Shown here piece after piece: positions 1 through 7,960 of a stretch of 64,000 nucleotides of DNA. This DNA is from Devosia naphthalenivorans (lineage in GTDB: Bacteria; Pseudomonadota; Alphaproteobacteria; Rhizobiales; Devosiaceae): assembly GCF_003056355.1 (NCBI RefSeq), contig NZ_PYVW01000001.1, positions 1 through 64,000 of the forward strand, written 5' to 3'. The first letter of the stretch is position 1. The number at the start of each line of letters is the position of its first letter. A program made the position numbers and the translations under genes. The notes beneath the pieces are model-generated. The model saw only the letters and a list, made by a program, of their open reading frames with translations. It was not told where the DNA came from and ran no database searches.

Positions 1-158
1 GCAGGCTGCCGCGAAAATCCGACCTGGCAACCATCACCGACGAGCACCTGCAAACCATTGTCGCCCTCTACAACAACACCCCGCGAAAATGTCTCGACTT
101 CCAAACCCCAAATGAGGTCTTCTCCAGTTTCTCTAACCGTGTTGCACTTCAAACGTGA
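1..158 (+). mobile_element. IS30-family transposase, C-terminal end (cut by window edge)
   Basis: An open frame enters from the left edge and stops at TGA 156-158, giving 51 residues. The segment YNNTPRKCLDFQTPNEVF matches the C-terminal signature of IS30-family transposases, which follows the last catalytic Glu of the DDE domain. The natural family end appears intact, so the gene is probably cut by the window rather than by mutation. The terminal inverted repeat probably overlaps or directly follows the stop codon (around GTTGCACTTC, 141-150), but this could not be confirmed without the left end. It marks a mobile-element boundary next to the porin gene. Confidence 0.8.
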
Positions 159-161
159 GTC

Positions 162-243
162 CACCTTCCCGCTTTTGCGGGAATGACGGCGTGGATGAAT
201 GGGGCGGGTCCTTCTCCCGTTTGGGGAGAAGGGAGAAGGTGGC
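162..243. repeat. Two short intergenic hairpins (families B and D)
   Basis: 166-183 is a perfect hairpin, TTCCCGC-TTTT-GCGGGAA, followed by TGACG; the same motif recurs near 33.1, 44.0 and 59.2 kb. 210-232 is a second perfect hairpin, CCTTCTCCC / GGGAGAAGG, related to the one at 13.94 kb. Both lie between the IS30 end and the stop of the convergent porin gene. They may act as terminators, but neither has a T-run. Confidence 0.7.
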
Positions 244-265
244 GTGGGTTAGTGGTCCAGAGGAC

Positions 266-1396
266 TTAGAATGACGCCTTGGCGCTGATGCTGAAGGCTA
301 GCACGTTGCCGGTGTCCCAGGATTCGCCGCGGGCATTGCTGTCGGCGCTGATCAGGGAATAGGAGACACCGCCGGACAGTTCGAAATTGGCCGTGGGGCG
401 GTAAGCCGCACCCAGTGACACGCCGTAGCGGTCGCTCTGGTTGCCCGCCATGAGGACGCCGTCGCTGTTGCGCTGCGAGGTGCCCTTGTCCCAGTTGAGC
501 GACCCCAGCACGGTAAGCTCTTCGGTCAGGACGTGGGCGATCCCGGCCGATACCGACCAGCCATCCTCATAGGCGAGGGTGGTGCCGACCGGGCGTATCG
601 AATTGTTGACGGTGAGCTCGTCGATGGCGGACCAATCGACCCATTTGACGCTGCCCAGTGCCAGCCAGCGCGGTGCAATGCCGGTTTGTGCCTTGACCTC
701 GAAACTCTGTGGCATGGTCAGGTCGGCCGTTGCGCCAACCTTTGGCAGAACATTGCCGTACACCGTGCCTTCGAGTTCGTAGTCGATTGCCGCGTTGTAG
801 ATGGCGCTTACGCGCAGCGCGATTTCGGGAACTTCGTAGGCGGCGCCCAGCCGCCAGCCAAAGCCGGAACCATCCAGCGAGAGGTTTTCCATCCGGATGG
901 GGCCGGGGAATGGCGGAGCCAGGCGCGCTTCGTAGTTAAGCTGCTGCGCCGATACGCCGCCGATGATGCTGGCAAGGCCCGGGCCGACATCGAAGCCAAA
1001 GGCGCAGGTCGCGCCGATGTCATTGGAGGTGAGGCGCTCGCGGACGACTTGTCCCGTGTCGCGCGCATAGGCAGGGTCGCGGTCAATCCCGGTGCCCCAG
1101 GGATTCTGCACCGAGATCAGGCACGAGGCGGTATCAAGGAAATCGGCCTTGAAGCCCATGTTGTAGTAGACGCGATTGGATGAGGTTGCCACGGTGCCGG
1201 GGCCGAAGCCGGAATTCTGGGTTTCGTGGTTGATGGTGACGTGGGTCAGCGTGCCCTTGCCGGCGTATGTTGCCGGATCGAAGAGAAGATCCCAATTGTA
1301 GCCGTTGGCCTCGAGGCCCCCGGCATGGGCTGAGCCGATTGCGGCGGGGACGGCCAAGGCCGCAAGCGCAAAAATATATAAGTGGCGGCGTGCCAT
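266..1396 (-). CDS. OmpP1/FadL-family outer-membrane transport protein
   Basis: This is a predicted outer-membrane beta-barrel of the FadL/TodX type, a family that takes up long-chain fatty acids and other hydrophobic compounds. The chosen ATG at 1396 gives 376 residues and a clear signal peptide (basic MARRH, hydrophobic core, SAHA cleavage region), with GGGGAG upstream; the frame stays open further upstream but would add a non-signal extension. After the signal come GGLEANGYNWDLLFDPA, repeated amphipathic beta segments, and a C-terminal end in aromatic Phe as usual for barrels. A palindromic operator lies 65-82 bases upstream. It stands alone. Substrate is inferred only from the family. Confidence 0.8.
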   Translation of the reverse strand: MARRHLYIFALAALAVPAAIGSAHAGGLEANGYNWDLLFDPATYAGKGTLTHVTINHETQNSGFGPGTVATSSNRVYYNMGFKADFLDTASCLISVQNPWGTGIDRDPAYARDTGQVVRERLTSNDIGATCAFGFDVGPGLASIIGGVSAQQLNYEARLAPPFPGPIRMENLSLDGSGFGWRLGAAYEVPEIALRVSAIYNAAIDYELEGTVYGNVLPKVGATADLTMPQSFEVKAQTGIAPRWLALGSVKWVDWSAIDELTVNNSIRPVGTTLAYEDGWSVSAGIAHVLTEELTVLGSLNWDKGTSQRNSDGVLMAGNQSDRYGVSLGAAYRPTANFELSGGVSYSLISADSNARGESWDTGNVLAFSISAKASF

Positions 1397-1460
1397 GCAT
1401 TTCTCCCCTGAAGCGGCGATCCTCCATCGCCGCTGCGAAACCGCCTGCATTCGCAGCACG

Positions 1461-1478
1461 GTTGACGTATGCGTCAAC
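1461..1478. promoter_or_regulatory. Palindromic operator upstream of the FadL-like gene
   Basis: GTTGACGTATGCGTCAAC is an inverted repeat with perfect 7-base arms around TATG. On the minus strand it supplies a TTGACG that could serve as the -35 element for the porin. The arms resemble the TTGACGT...ACGTCAA-type sites described for the MerR-family regulator LiuR of branched-chain amino acid and fatty acid catabolism. The assignment to LiuR is inference. Confidence 0.6.
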
Positions 1479-1589
1479 TTCAACCTAGTTCGCGCTGCCG
1501 GTCAATCGGACTTGATCGCATTTAGGCTAAATTGTGTCAGTGGGTGCAACGGCGCAACAGTCGCCTGTTGGCCTGGTAAATCAAACGAC

Positions 1590-1614
1590 AAAGGCGGCAC
1601 TGGGTGCCGCCTTT
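1590..1614 (-). terminator. Rho-independent terminator of icd
   Basis: Stem GGCGGCAC / GTGCCGCC with loop TGG, flanked by AAA and TTT, 24 bases past the icd stop on the minus strand. The T-run is short (TTTGTCGTTT). Confidence 0.75.
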
Positions 1615-1637
1615 GCTTCAGAGTTGGATGTGGCGGA

Positions 1638-2849
1638 TTATGCCATGGCCTTCTGCAGGTTCTGGTCGATAGCGTCGAGGAAGCCCAGGGTCGAGAGCCA
1701 AGGCTGATCGGGGCCGACGAGCAGGGACAGATCCTTGGTCATCTTGCCTTCTTCGATGGTGTCGACGGTGACCTTTTCGAGCGTCAGCGCGAACTTGGCC
1801 AGCGCCTCGTTGTCGTCGAGCTTGGCGCGGTGGGCGAGGCCACGGGTCCAGGCAAAGATCGAGGCGGTGGAGTTGGTCGAGGTTTCCTTGCCCTGCTGGT
1901 GCTGGCGGTAGTGACGGGTCACGGTGCCGTGGGCGGCTTCGGACTCGACGATCTTGCCATCGGGCGTGGCCAGAACCGAGGTCATCAGACCCAGCGAGCC
2001 GAAGCCCTGAGCCACGATGTCGGACTGCACGTCGCCGTCATAGTTCTTGCAGGCCCAGACGTAGCCGCCGGACCACTTGAGTGCCGAGGCGACCATGTCG
2101 TCGATCAGGCGGTGCTCGTACCAGATCTTCTTGGCTTCGAACTGTTCCTTGAACTCGGCGTCGTAGATTTCCTGGAAGATGTCCTTGAAGCGACCGTCAT
2201 AGACCTTGAGGATGGTGTTCTTGGTCGACAGGTATACCGGCACGCCACGGGCGAGGCCGTAGTTGAAGCTCGAATAGGCAAAATCGCGGATCGAGTCGTC
2301 CTGGTTGTACATCGCCATGGCGACGCCTGCGCCGGGCGCCTGATAGACTTCGTGCTCGATGACCTGGCCGTCTTCGCCGGTGAACTTGATGGTCAACGTG
2401 CCCTTGCCGGGGAAGGTGAAGTCGGTGGCGCGGTACTGATCGCCGAAGGCGTGGCGGCCGACGATGATCGGCTGGGTCCAGCCCGGCACGAGGCGCGGCA
2501 CGTTCTTGCAGATGATGGGCTCGCGGAAGATCACGCCGCCCAGGATGTTGCGGATGGTGCCGTTTGGCGACTTCCACATCTTCTTGAGCTTGAATTCTTC
2601 GACGCGCTGTTCATCGGGGGTGATGGTGGCGCATTTGATGCCGACGCCGTGCTTCTGGATGGCATGGGCAGCGTCGATGGTGATCTGGTCGTTGGTCGCG
2701 TCGCGGCTTTCAACGCTGAGGTCGTAATATTCGATCGGCAGATCGAGATAAGGATGGATGAGCTTGTCCTTGATCGCCTGCCAGATGATGCGGGTCATCT
2801 CATCGCCGTCGAGATCCACGACTGGATTGGCGACCTTGATTTTGCTCAT
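1638..2849 (-). CDS. icd: NADP-dependent isocitrate dehydrogenase
   Basis: This enzyme oxidises isocitrate to 2-oxoglutarate and CO2 with NADP+ in the TCA cycle. The 403-residue protein matches the eukaryotic-like dimeric IDH type found in alphaproteobacteria, not the E. coli type. Signatures include [20 protein letters not shown] at the start, the substrate-binding [21 protein letters not shown], and the C-terminal [13 protein letters not shown] nucleotide-binding segment. The start at 2849 has GGGAG about 11 bases upstream. It is monocistronic, with its own terminator just downstream. Confidence 0.97.
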   Translation of the reverse strand: MSKIKVANPVVDLDGDEMTRIIWQAIKDKLIHPYLDLPIEYYDLSVESRDATNDQITIDAAHAIQKHGVGIKCATITPDEQRVEEFKLKKMWKSPNGTIRNILGGVIFREPIICKNVPRLVPGWTQPIIVGRHAFGDQYRATDFTFPGKGTLTIKFTGEDGQVIEHEVYQAPGAGVAMAMYNQDDSIRDFAYSSFNYGLARGVPVYLSTKNTILKVYDGRFKDIFQEIYDAEFKEQFEAKKIWYEHRLIDDMVASALKWSGGYVWACKNYDGDVQSDIVAQGFGSLGLMTSVLATPDGKIVESEAAHGTVTRHYRQHQQGKETSTNSTASIFAWTRGLAHRAKLDDNEALAKFALTLEKVTVDTIEEGKMTKDLSLLVGPDQPWLSTLGFLDAIDQNLQKAMA

Positions 2850-2965
2850 CGGAAAATTCTCCCTGAAATCCGCGTATGGCCTTATGGCCGAGTTCGGCAG
2901 CCCCTATAGCATCGGCAGCCAAAAGCGCAAAGACCGCCTCGGCATGGGGGCTTGCCCAGCGGGCG

Positions 2966-3301
2966 CTACTTGGGCGGCAGGGTGCGCACGAAGGCGAGGG
3001 CGGCGCCGATCCAGTGCATGAGGATGTCCTCGTCTTCAAGCACATCGCCCGAAACTTCGAGAAAACCGGTCATGGTGCGGTCGCCCATCCGCATCAGGGT
3101 TGCGCCGGGTTCGGACAGGTATTGTTCCTGGTTCTCCTTGCCGACGCGAACCAGCAGGCTGCCTTCCTTCATCACGGCAACCAGCATGTTGCCGGCCAGC
3201 ATGAAGGCGCGGCCGCCGAACATTTTCTGCTCGGTGATAGAAAGGCGAGGATCGAGCGTGTCGCGGATGCGGTCGGACAGTTCGTCGGAAGCAAAACTCA
3301 T
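2966..3301 (-). CDS. TfoX N-terminal-domain protein
   Basis: A small protein of 111 residues consisting of one TfoX N-terminal domain. Visible family features are the MFGGRAFMLAGNMLVAVMKEGSLLVRV stretch (parts: MFGGRAFML, LLVRVG) and the downstream P-G-[MAT]-x-M-G pattern, here GATLMRMGDRTM. TfoX/Sxy regulates competence in gammaproteobacteria, but stand-alone N-domain proteins in alphaproteobacteria have no established role. The ATG at 3301 was chosen because the domain starts directly after it; the longer upstream frame is proline/alanine-rich and overlaps the divergent GNAT promoter. It precedes a divergent GNAT gene. Confidence 0.8.
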   Translation of the reverse strand: MSFASDELSDRIRDTLDPRLSITEQKMFGGRAFMLAGNMLVAVMKEGSLLVRVGKENQEQYLSEPGATLMRMGDRTMTGFLEVSGDVLEDEDILMHWIGAALAFVRTLPPK

Positions 3302-3420
3302 GGGCGGCTCGGTGGGGCGTGGCGGAGTTGAAGGCTTGCATGGCGTTTGTGCTGCCGCAAGAGCCGGTCTTGCGTTTGCGCCAGCCACTGCGCAAACTGC
3401 TTGAGGGGCAGGAGAATGCG

Positions 3421-4005
3421 ATGGCGCTTTACCCGACATATCCGCTGCATACCGAGCGGCTGACCCTGCGCCCGTTCACTCGCGGTGACGTGGACGGTGT
3501 CTTTGCTTATCGCAGGCTGGATGAGGTAGCGCGCTATCTGTTCGACCATCCGCTCAGCCGGGAAGAGTGTGCGCTGGCGGTGCAACAGCGGATCACCCAG
3601 ATCGGACTTGCGGAGGTGGACGACAAGATCATCCTTGCGGTGGAGCTGAGCGAAACCGGTGCGCTGATCGGTGAGGTTTCCCTGATCTGGCGCAGCGTAG
3701 AGGCGCGTCAGGGGGAGGTGGGCTGGATTTTCGATCCGGGATACCAAGGCAAGGGTTTTGCCACGGAAGCTGCCAATTTCATGCTGGACCTGGCGTTCGG
3801 CCCCGGAGACATGCACCGCGTGTCGGCACGATGCGATGTGCGCAATGAGGCATCCTGGCGGCTGATGGAGCGGCTCGGCATGCGGCGCGAAGCCCATTTT
3901 CGCGAACACGCCATATTCAAGAGCTCCTGGGACGAGGAATATATCTATGCAATCCTGTGGCAGGAGTGGCGCCGGCTGCGTCATCCGCAGGAAGAAATTT
4001 CTTGA
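3421..4005 (+). CDS. GNAT-family N-acetyltransferase (RimJ-like), copy 1 of a tandem pair
   Basis: A 194-residue acetyltransferase transferring acetyl from acetyl-CoA to an unknown amine. It has the RimJ/RimL-type opening HTERLTLRPF, the acetyl-CoA loop YQGKGFATEA, and the C-terminal MERLGMRREAHFREH. The start at 3421 has AGGAG a few bases upstream; the frame is open earlier, but without family similarity. The next gene (4122) is a paralogue: compare WDEEYIYAILWQEW with WDEELHFAILDREW. The pair looks like a tandem duplication. Substrate cannot be told from sequence. Confidence 0.88.
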   Translation: MALYPTYPLHTERLTLRPFTRGDVDGVFAYRRLDEVARYLFDHPLSREECALAVQQRITQIGLAEVDDKIILAVELSETGALIGEVSLIWRSVEARQGEVGWIFDPGYQGKGFATEAANFMLDLAFGPGDMHRVSARCDVRNEASWRLMERLGMRREAHFREHAIFKSSWDEEYIYAILWQEWRRLRHPQEEIS

Positions 4006-4121
4006 GGAATGCCAGTAATTTGCATGAGGTAGTTTTTTCCTGCCCAGCGCAGGAACCTCCCCTTCCAGAGTGACGTTGAAGATGCTGGGTCACAACTATC
4101 GGCCAGGGAGCGGAAATTACC

Positions 4122-4718
4122 ATGTCATCTTTGTCATTGCCTATTGAAACAGACCGTTTGGTGTTGCGGACTTTTGAGCGCAGCGACATTGATGATCTCT
4201 GCGCCTACCACATGCTCCCGACGATGCAGCGCTATGTTTTCAGCCGCACGCGGGACGAAGCGGAAGTGGCATGCGCCCTTGCCATCATGCGGAACCACGT
4301 GAGCCTGCAACGCCCGGGAGATACCCTGACGCTGGCAATGGTTCGCAAGGGCGACAAGATTCTGATCGGGCATGTGTCGCTCAACTGGTCGGATGCTACC
4401 GCCGGGCAGGGTGAAGTGCGGTTCTGCATTAACCCAAGTTATTCAGGGCAGGGCTTTGCGAAAGAGGCGCTCGGCGCTTTGCTCGATCTCGCCTTCGACC
4501 ACTTCCGCATCCATCGGATTTTTGCGCGCTGCGACGGGCGCAGCCACCATTCGATCAAGCTGATGCAGCAGATGGGCATGCGGCTTGAGGCGCATTATCG
4601 TGAGCATGCCCTGTTCCAGGGCGAATGGGACGAAGAACTGCACTTTGCCATCCTCGATCGTGAGTGGCAGCGTTCTGCCAAGGTCAAGGAACTGCCCCTG
4701 CGCCATCGCGTCGCCTGA
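4122..4718 (+). CDS. GNAT-family N-acetyltransferase (RimJ-like), copy 2 of a tandem pair
   Basis: A 198-residue paralogue of the preceding gene. It opens with ETDRLVLRTFERSDI, has the acetyl-CoA loop YSGQGFAKEA, and ends MQQMGMRLEAHYREH followed by WDEELHFAILDREW. The ATG is preceded by GGAGCGG. A 116-base gap separates it from copy 1, enough for its own promoter. The two copies have clearly diverged, so the duplication is not recent. Small-molecule or protein N-terminal acetylation are both possible. Confidence 0.88.
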   Translation: MSSLSLPIETDRLVLRTFERSDIDDLCAYHMLPTMQRYVFSRTRDEAEVACALAIMRNHVSLQRPGDTLTLAMVRKGDKILIGHVSLNWSDATAGQGEVRFCINPSYSGQGFAKEALGALLDLAFDHFRIHRIFARCDGRSHHSIKLMQQMGMRLEAHYREHALFQGEWDEELHFAILDREWQRSAKVKELPLRHRVA

Positions 4719-4773
4719 TTTGATCTGGCACCCATAAATCGGCTATGTCGCCTGATCGTTTAGGTTGGGCAGC

Positions 4774-5583
4774 ATGGCCGGTACGGATTCTTCCATTAAA
4801 ATCGAGTTGCGGCCGACGCCGGCCGTTATCCTGTGCGAGCCACAGTTGGGCGAGAACATCGGCACGGCGGCCCGGGCCATGGCCAATTTCGGGCTGTGGG
4901 ATTTGCGGCTGGTCCGCCCACGCGACGGCTGGCCCAATGAGCGCGCGGTAGCCGCAGCGTCCCGCGCCGATCACGTCATCAACAAGGTGCGCGTCTTCGA
5001 AACGCTGGAAGAGGCGATCGCCGATCTTAGCCTGGTTTATGCCACGACCGCCCGCTCGCGAGACCTGAAAAAACCGGTGCTCGGACCGGACGAGGCATCG
5101 GGCAATCTGCATGCTCACATCAGCAATGGCAGGGGAGCGGGCCTGCTGTTCGGCCGTGAGCGCTGGGGCCTGCTCAACGAGGAAGTTGCGCTCGCCGATG
5201 CAATCGTCACCTTGCCGGTCGAGGCGGCTTTCGCCTCGCTCAACATTGCCCAGGCCGTGCTGCTCATGGCCTATGAATATCGTCGGCACAGCGAACTCGG
5301 CACACAATTGCCGTTCAGCGAGACCATGGCCGAGGTTGCGCCGCGCGACGAACTGATCGGGCTATTCGGGCATCTGGAGTCCACGCTGGACGGCTCGGGC
5401 TTTTTCACCGCTCCCGACAAGCGGCCGACCGTGATCAACAATCTGCGCACCATGCTGGAGCGGGGCAAATTCACCAGCCAGGAGATCCGCACGCTGCGCG
5501 GCGTGATCTCTTCGATCGACCGGCGCCACCAGCGGCCAAACCCCAACCGGCAGAAGCCGCAACGGGACGAAAACGATTCTTGA
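4774..5583 (+). CDS. trmJ: tRNA (cytidine/uridine-2'-O-)-methyltransferase TrmJ-like
   Basis: A SPOUT-class RNA methyltransferase that in characterised members 2'-O-methylates nucleotide 32 of tRNA using SAM. The protein is 269 residues. The start region PAVILCEPQLGENIGTAARA is the substrate-binding motif of the TrmH/TrmJ group. The trefoil-knot region follows with GAGLLFGRERWGL and AFASLNIAQAVLLMAYEY. The C-terminal tail has the DKRPTVINNLRTMLER segment typical of TrmJ. The ATG at 4774 is preferred over an in-frame TTG at 4765. It is encoded about 4 kb from ttcA, which modifies the same tRNA position. Confidence 0.88.
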   Translation: MAGTDSSIKIELRPTPAVILCEPQLGENIGTAARAMANFGLWDLRLVRPRDGWPNERAVAAASRADHVINKVRVFETLEEAIADLSLVYATTARSRDLKKPVLGPDEASGNLHAHISNGRGAGLLFGRERWGLLNEEVALADAIVTLPVEAAFASLNIAQAVLLMAYEYRRHSELGTQLPFSETMAEVAPRDELIGLFGHLESTLDGSGFFTAPDKRPTVINNLRTMLERGKFTSQEIRTLRGVISSIDRRHQRPNPNRQKPQRDENDS

Positions 5584-5650
5584 GGCTTTTGGACGCTTCT
5601 TGTTCATTCCGGCTTTGACTGCGTCAAATCGCCGTGCGATTGGCTGAGGG

Positions 5651-6919
5651 ATGAGCACGTCCCCAGCCGATGCGTCCCGTCGCGCCTTTAGTTATATCGG
5701 TTTCCGCTACTTCTGGATCACGACGCTCCTGGTGAGCTTTGCCGTCCAGATCATGTCGGTCTCCATTGCCTACCAGATCTATACGGTCACTCGTGAACCG
5801 TTGCTGGTTGGGATGGTCGGGCTCTGCCTGTTCCTGCCTGCCCTGGTGCTCATTCTGGTGACGGGGCTGGCCGCAGACCGCTTCAATCGCCGCAAGATCA
5901 TGGCGATCTGTCTTGGGGTCGAATTGGCCTGTGCGCTCGGCTTCTTGCTGTTCGTCAATGCCGAAGCGCACGAAGTGGGGCCGCTGTTCGGTATTCTTGT
6001 GGTGCTCGGCACTGCGCGTGCATTCTGGGGACCGGCGGCGCAATCGCTGGCACCCAATCTGGTGCCGTCCGAGGCGCTGTCGAACGCCATTACCGTCAAT
6101 GCGTCGGCCTGGCAGTTTGCCGCGATTGCAGGGCCTGCGTTGGGCGGCGTGCTTTATGCCTTTGGGCCTGTGGTGGCCTTCGGCACGGGCGCTGTGCTGC
6201 TGCTGTGCGCCATCGGCAGCGTTCTGATGATTCCCCAGCCGCCGCAGCGGGAATCGCATGCAGCCACCAGCATGGAAACGCTGCTCGGCGGTTTCCGCTA
6301 TATCTTCAGCAACAAGGTGGTGCTCGGCGCCATTTCGCTCGACATGTTCGCGGTGCTGATGGGCGGGGCGGTGGCCATGCTGCCGATCTATGCCACCGAT
6401 ATCCTGCATGGCGGCTCGATTGCCAATGGGTTGCTGCGGGCCGCGCCGGGGCTGGGCGCAATCGTGATGGCGCTTTACCTGACGCGGTTTCCGATCCGCA
6501 ATTTTGCGGGCCGGATCCTTTTCGTCTTCGTTGCGCTGTTCGGGGCGTTTACCGTGGTGTTCGGGTTTTCGACCTCGCTGTGGATTTCCATTCCGGCGCT
6601 GGCGCTGGTTGGCGCTTCCGACATGGTGAGCGTCACCATCCGCGAGACCATCATGCAGCTTTGGACGCCCGAGGAAGTGCGCGGGCGGGTCAATGCCGTC
6701 AATTCGGTGTTTATCGGCGCGTCCAATGAACTGGGCGAGTTCAGGGCCGGGACAGTGGCGCACTTTATCGGTCCGGTCGCGGCAGTGGTGATCGGCGGCT
6801 TTGGCGCCATCGCCGTGGCTGGTATTTGGAGCCAGATTTTCCCGGGCCTGCGCGAACAGAAAACGCTCGACCACAGAATGGTCGCCGACGGGATCGCCGA
6901 GCCCAGTGCTGCGCAGTAG
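5651..6919 (+). CDS. MFS transporter (EntS-like, MFS_3 group)
   Basis: A 422-residue inner-membrane major-facilitator protein with about 12 predicted hydrophobic segments. The loop between helices 2 and 3 reads GLAADRFNRRKIM, the MFS A-like motif, and later WGPAAQSLAPNLVP and NAITVNASAWQ match the EntS/MFS_3 exporter group, whose best-known member exports enterobactin. No siderophore genes are nearby, so substrate is unknown. The ribosome site before ATG 5651 (GAGGG) sits unusually close to the start. It follows trmJ by 67 bases and may be co-transcribed. Confidence 0.87.
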   Translation: MSTSPADASRRAFSYIGFRYFWITTLLVSFAVQIMSVSIAYQIYTVTREPLLVGMVGLCLFLPALVLILVTGLAADRFNRRKIMAICLGVELACALGFLLFVNAEAHEVGPLFGILVVLGTARAFWGPAAQSLAPNLVPSEALSNAITVNASAWQFAAIAGPALGGVLYAFGPVVAFGTGAVLLLCAIGSVLMIPQPPQRESHAATSMETLLGGFRYIFSNKVVLGAISLDMFAVLMGGAVAMLPIYATDILHGGSIANGLLRAAPGLGAIVMALYLTRFPIRNFAGRILFVFVALFGAFTVVFGFSTSLWISIPALALVGASDMVSVTIRETIMQLWTPEEVRGRVNAVNSVFIGASNELGEFRAGTVAHFIGPVAAVVIGGFGAIAVAGIWSQIFPGLREQKTLDHRMVADGIAEPSAAQ

Positions 6920-6937
6920 GACAAACAAGGGCATGGC

Positions 6938-6966
6938 TTGACTTTGGGCCTTGCCGCTTATATCAC
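6938..6966 (+). promoter_or_regulatory. Candidate promoter of rpsD
   Basis: TTGACT at 6938-6943 is a near-consensus -35. A -10-like TATATC (6959-6964, 15-base spacer) or TATCAC (6961-6966, 17-base spacer) follows. This leaves a leader of roughly 130 bases before rpsD, room for autoregulation by S4, which is known in other bacteria. Confidence 0.45.
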
Positions 6967-7099
6967 GCGGCCACCTATACGGGCCACTGGCCTCTAGGCG
7001 CACCCGGGATCTCCTAAATTATTGGGGTCTGTCGGTCATCCCTCCGGGGGTGGCAGAGGAGGGCGCGATCCATTTTTTCGACTTTGAAAAGGATACGCG

Positions 7100-7717
7100 A
7101 TGTCGAAGCGCATTTCTGCTAAGCACAAAATTGACCGCCGTCTTGGCGAAAACATCTGGGGCCGTCCCGGCTCCCCGCTCAACGCGCGCGCCTATGGCCC
7201 CGGCCAGCACGGCCAGCGCCGCAAGGGCAAGCTCTCGGACTACGGCCTGCAGCTCCGCGCCAAGCAGAAGCTCAAGGGCTATTACGGCTCGGTCACCGAG
7301 AAGGCCTTCAAGAAACTCTACACCGAAGCTGCCCGCGTCAAGGGCGACACCGGCGAGAACCTGATCGGCCTGCTCGAGTCGCGCCTGGACGCGATCATCT
7401 ACCGCGCCAAGTTCGTGGCAACGCCGTTTGCCGCCCGCCAGTTCGTCAACCATGGCCACATCCTGGTCAATGGCAAGCGCGTGAACATCCCATCCTACCA
7501 GGTCAAGATCGGCGACAAGATCGAAGTGCGCGAGCGCTCCAAGCAGCTCGCCGTGCTGATCGAAGCCACCCAGCTGGCCGAACGCGACGTTCCGGATTAC
7601 GTCGAAGTCGACCACAACAAGATGACCGCCACCTATGTGCGCGTGCCCGCCCTGTCGGACGTGCCATACCCGGTCCAGATGGAACCGAACCTGGTCGTCG
7701 AATTCTACTCGCGCTAA
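7100..7717 (+). CDS. rpsD: 30S ribosomal protein S4
   Basis: A primary 16S rRNA-binding protein needed to start 30S assembly and to control decoding accuracy. The 205 residues match the family length. It begins [20 protein letters not shown], as in alphaproteobacterial S4, has the [17 protein letters not shown] motif, and an S4 RNA-binding domain ([33 protein letters not shown]). AAAAGGAT precedes the ATG. As usual in this group it is a single gene outside the large ribosomal clusters, with its own promoter candidate and a strong terminator. Confidence 0.98.
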   Translation: MSKRISAKHKIDRRLGENIWGRPGSPLNARAYGPGQHGQRRKGKLSDYGLQLRAKQKLKGYYGSVTEKAFKKLYTEAARVKGDTGENLIGLLESRLDAIIYRAKFVATPFAARQFVNHGHILVNGKRVNIPSYQVKIGDKIEVRERSKQLAVLIEATQLAERDVPDYVEVDHNKMTATYVRVPALSDVPYPVQMEPNLVVEFYSR

Positions 7718-7740
7718 GCGCAGTCGAATTACTGAATTGG

Positions 7741-7771
7741 AAAGGGCCGCTCGCTGGAGCGGCCCTTTTTT
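7741..7771 (+). terminator. Rho-independent terminator of rpsD
   Basis: Perfect 9-bp stem GGGCCGCTC / GAGCGGCCC with loop GCTG followed by six T, 24 bases after the rpsD stop. Confidence 0.93.
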
Positions 7772-7790
7772 GTTTTTGGGTGGTTGCCTC

Positions 7791-7884
7791 AGTAGACCTC
7801 ATCCTGAGCTTGTCGAAGGACGAGGTCGTGGCACCGACGCTCCACTCGCTCGACCTCGTGGTTCGACAAGCTCACCATGAGGTC
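7791..7884. repeat. Double-hairpin intergenic repeat, full copy (family A)
   Basis: About 94 bases between the convergent rpsD and bacA. The left half runs GACCTCATCCTGAGCTTGTC then GAAGGACGAGGTC and folds on itself (CCT pairs with AGG). The right half is its inverted copy in which CCT..AGG has become GGT..ACC, so pairing is kept. The linker TCGTGGCACC to CACTCGCTC is shared with the second full copy at 61.28 kb (inverted). Half copies occur at 44.1 and 59.1 kb and rearranged pieces at 12.4 and 36.77 kb. Confidence 0.88.
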
Positions 7885-7923
7885 TTCCAACTTTCGTCAC
7901 CTGAACCAGATCCGTGTGCCTTC

Positions 7924-7949
7924 AAAAAGGCCGCTCCGGAGAGCGGCCC
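7924..7949 (-). terminator. Rho-independent terminator of the bacA-like gene
   Basis: On the minus strand GGCCGCTC-TCCG-GAGCGGCC is followed by five T, 12 bases after the transporter stop. Confidence 0.88.
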
Positions 7950-7960
7950 AATAGCCTGGT

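Noticed and set aside
1305..2909. A 534-codon open frame antisense to icd and the porin start
   Set aside because: Spans icd, which is certain, and the porin leader; low-complexity composition typical of a shadow frame.
5624..7003. A 459-codon frame antisense to the MFS gene
   Set aside because: Rich in Gln, Arg and His as expected of the reverse frame of a membrane protein; no motif or ribosome site.
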